From Hydrotalea sandarakina (GTDB lineage Bacteria > Bacteroidota > Bacteroidia > Chitinophagales > Chitinophagaceae): a stretch of 64,000 nucleotides of DNA. The notes beneath the pieces were generated by a model. That model saw only the letters and a program-made list of their open reading frames with translations, did no database searches and was not told the DNA's origin. Below are positions 63,235-64,000 of the stretch, one piece after another. The position numbers and the translations under genes were made by a program. The first letter of the stretch is position 1. Every line of letters starts with the position of its first letter. The stretch spans positions 124,001 through 188,000 of the forward strand of contig NZ_QKZV01000003.1 in the NCBI RefSeq assembly GCF_003254115.1. Direction: 5' to 3'.

Positions 63235-64000
<766 letters not shown>

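Overview
The window is about 64 kb of low-GC chromosomal DNA from a member of the Bacteroidota. I infer the order Chitinophagales, probably Chitinophagaceae. The support is a DUF5916 outer-membrane protein, a three-gene succinate dehydrogenase with a single cytochrome b subunit, Bacteroidota-type promoters (TTTG, then TAnnTTTG) ahead of several genes, weak or absent Shine-Dalgarno sites, and the general look of the proteins. Coding density is high. I see no insertion sequence, prophage, CRISPR array or rRNA; there is one tRNA (Leu, anticodon CAA).

Layout. 1-6.3 kb: the end of an acetoin-utilization/histone-deacetylase family gene, a DUF5916 protein, an XRE/S24 (LexA-like) regulator, tsaD and a MacB-type ABC permease. 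6.5-10.2 kb: sdhCAB. 10.3-13.8 kb: trmN6-type methyltransferase, an alanine dehydrogenase/saccharopine dehydrogenase-like enzyme and a CoA-transferase, then tRNA-Leu. 14-16.7 kb: Gfo/Idh oxidoreductase, sugar-phosphate transferase and a FemAB/GNAT-like protein (surface polysaccharide). 16.6-21.5 kb (minus): ispD, isoaspartyl peptidase, heptose kinase, amino-acid permease, OmpH/Skp. 21.7-26 kb: rpoC, alone. 26-30.7 kb: a small conserved protein and an operon of a helical-repeat protein, a FixL-like PAS histidine kinase and a response regulator fused to a Crp/Fnr module. 30.8-42.3 kb: leuA, a ModF-like ATPase, leuB, then ilvE-ilvD-ilvB-ilvN-ilvC-ilvA. 42.4-52.9 kb: gltB-gltD, amt, porin, amt. 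53-56.9 kb: nhaA and ppc. 57-62 kb: thrA-thrB-thrC. 62-64 kb: a lactonase-like beta-propeller and the 3' end of rpoB.

From about 30.8 to 62 kb the genes form a nearly continuous nitrogen-assimilation and amino-acid supercluster. Amt proteins take up ammonium and GltBD makes glutamate. Ppc supplies oxaloacetate, hence aspartate. ThrABC converts aspartate (through steps encoded elsewhere) to threonine, IlvA makes 2-oxobutyrate from threonine, and IlvBN/C/D/E with LeuA/LeuB make isoleucine, valine and leucine. leuC, leuD and a PII gene are not in the window.

The strongest new observations are regulatory. A complete classical transcription attenuator lies ahead of ilvE: a promoter, an Ile/Val-codon-rich 32-codon leader ORF, an antiterminator arm covered by the leader stop codon, and a GC-rich terminator. 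A 19-codon leader with seven consecutive Thr codons lies ahead of thrA. The second major observation is genomic: rpoB and rpoC, almost always adjacent, lie on the same strand but are separated by about 37 kb that holds this whole supercluster; rpoB has its own terminator and rpoC its own promoter element.
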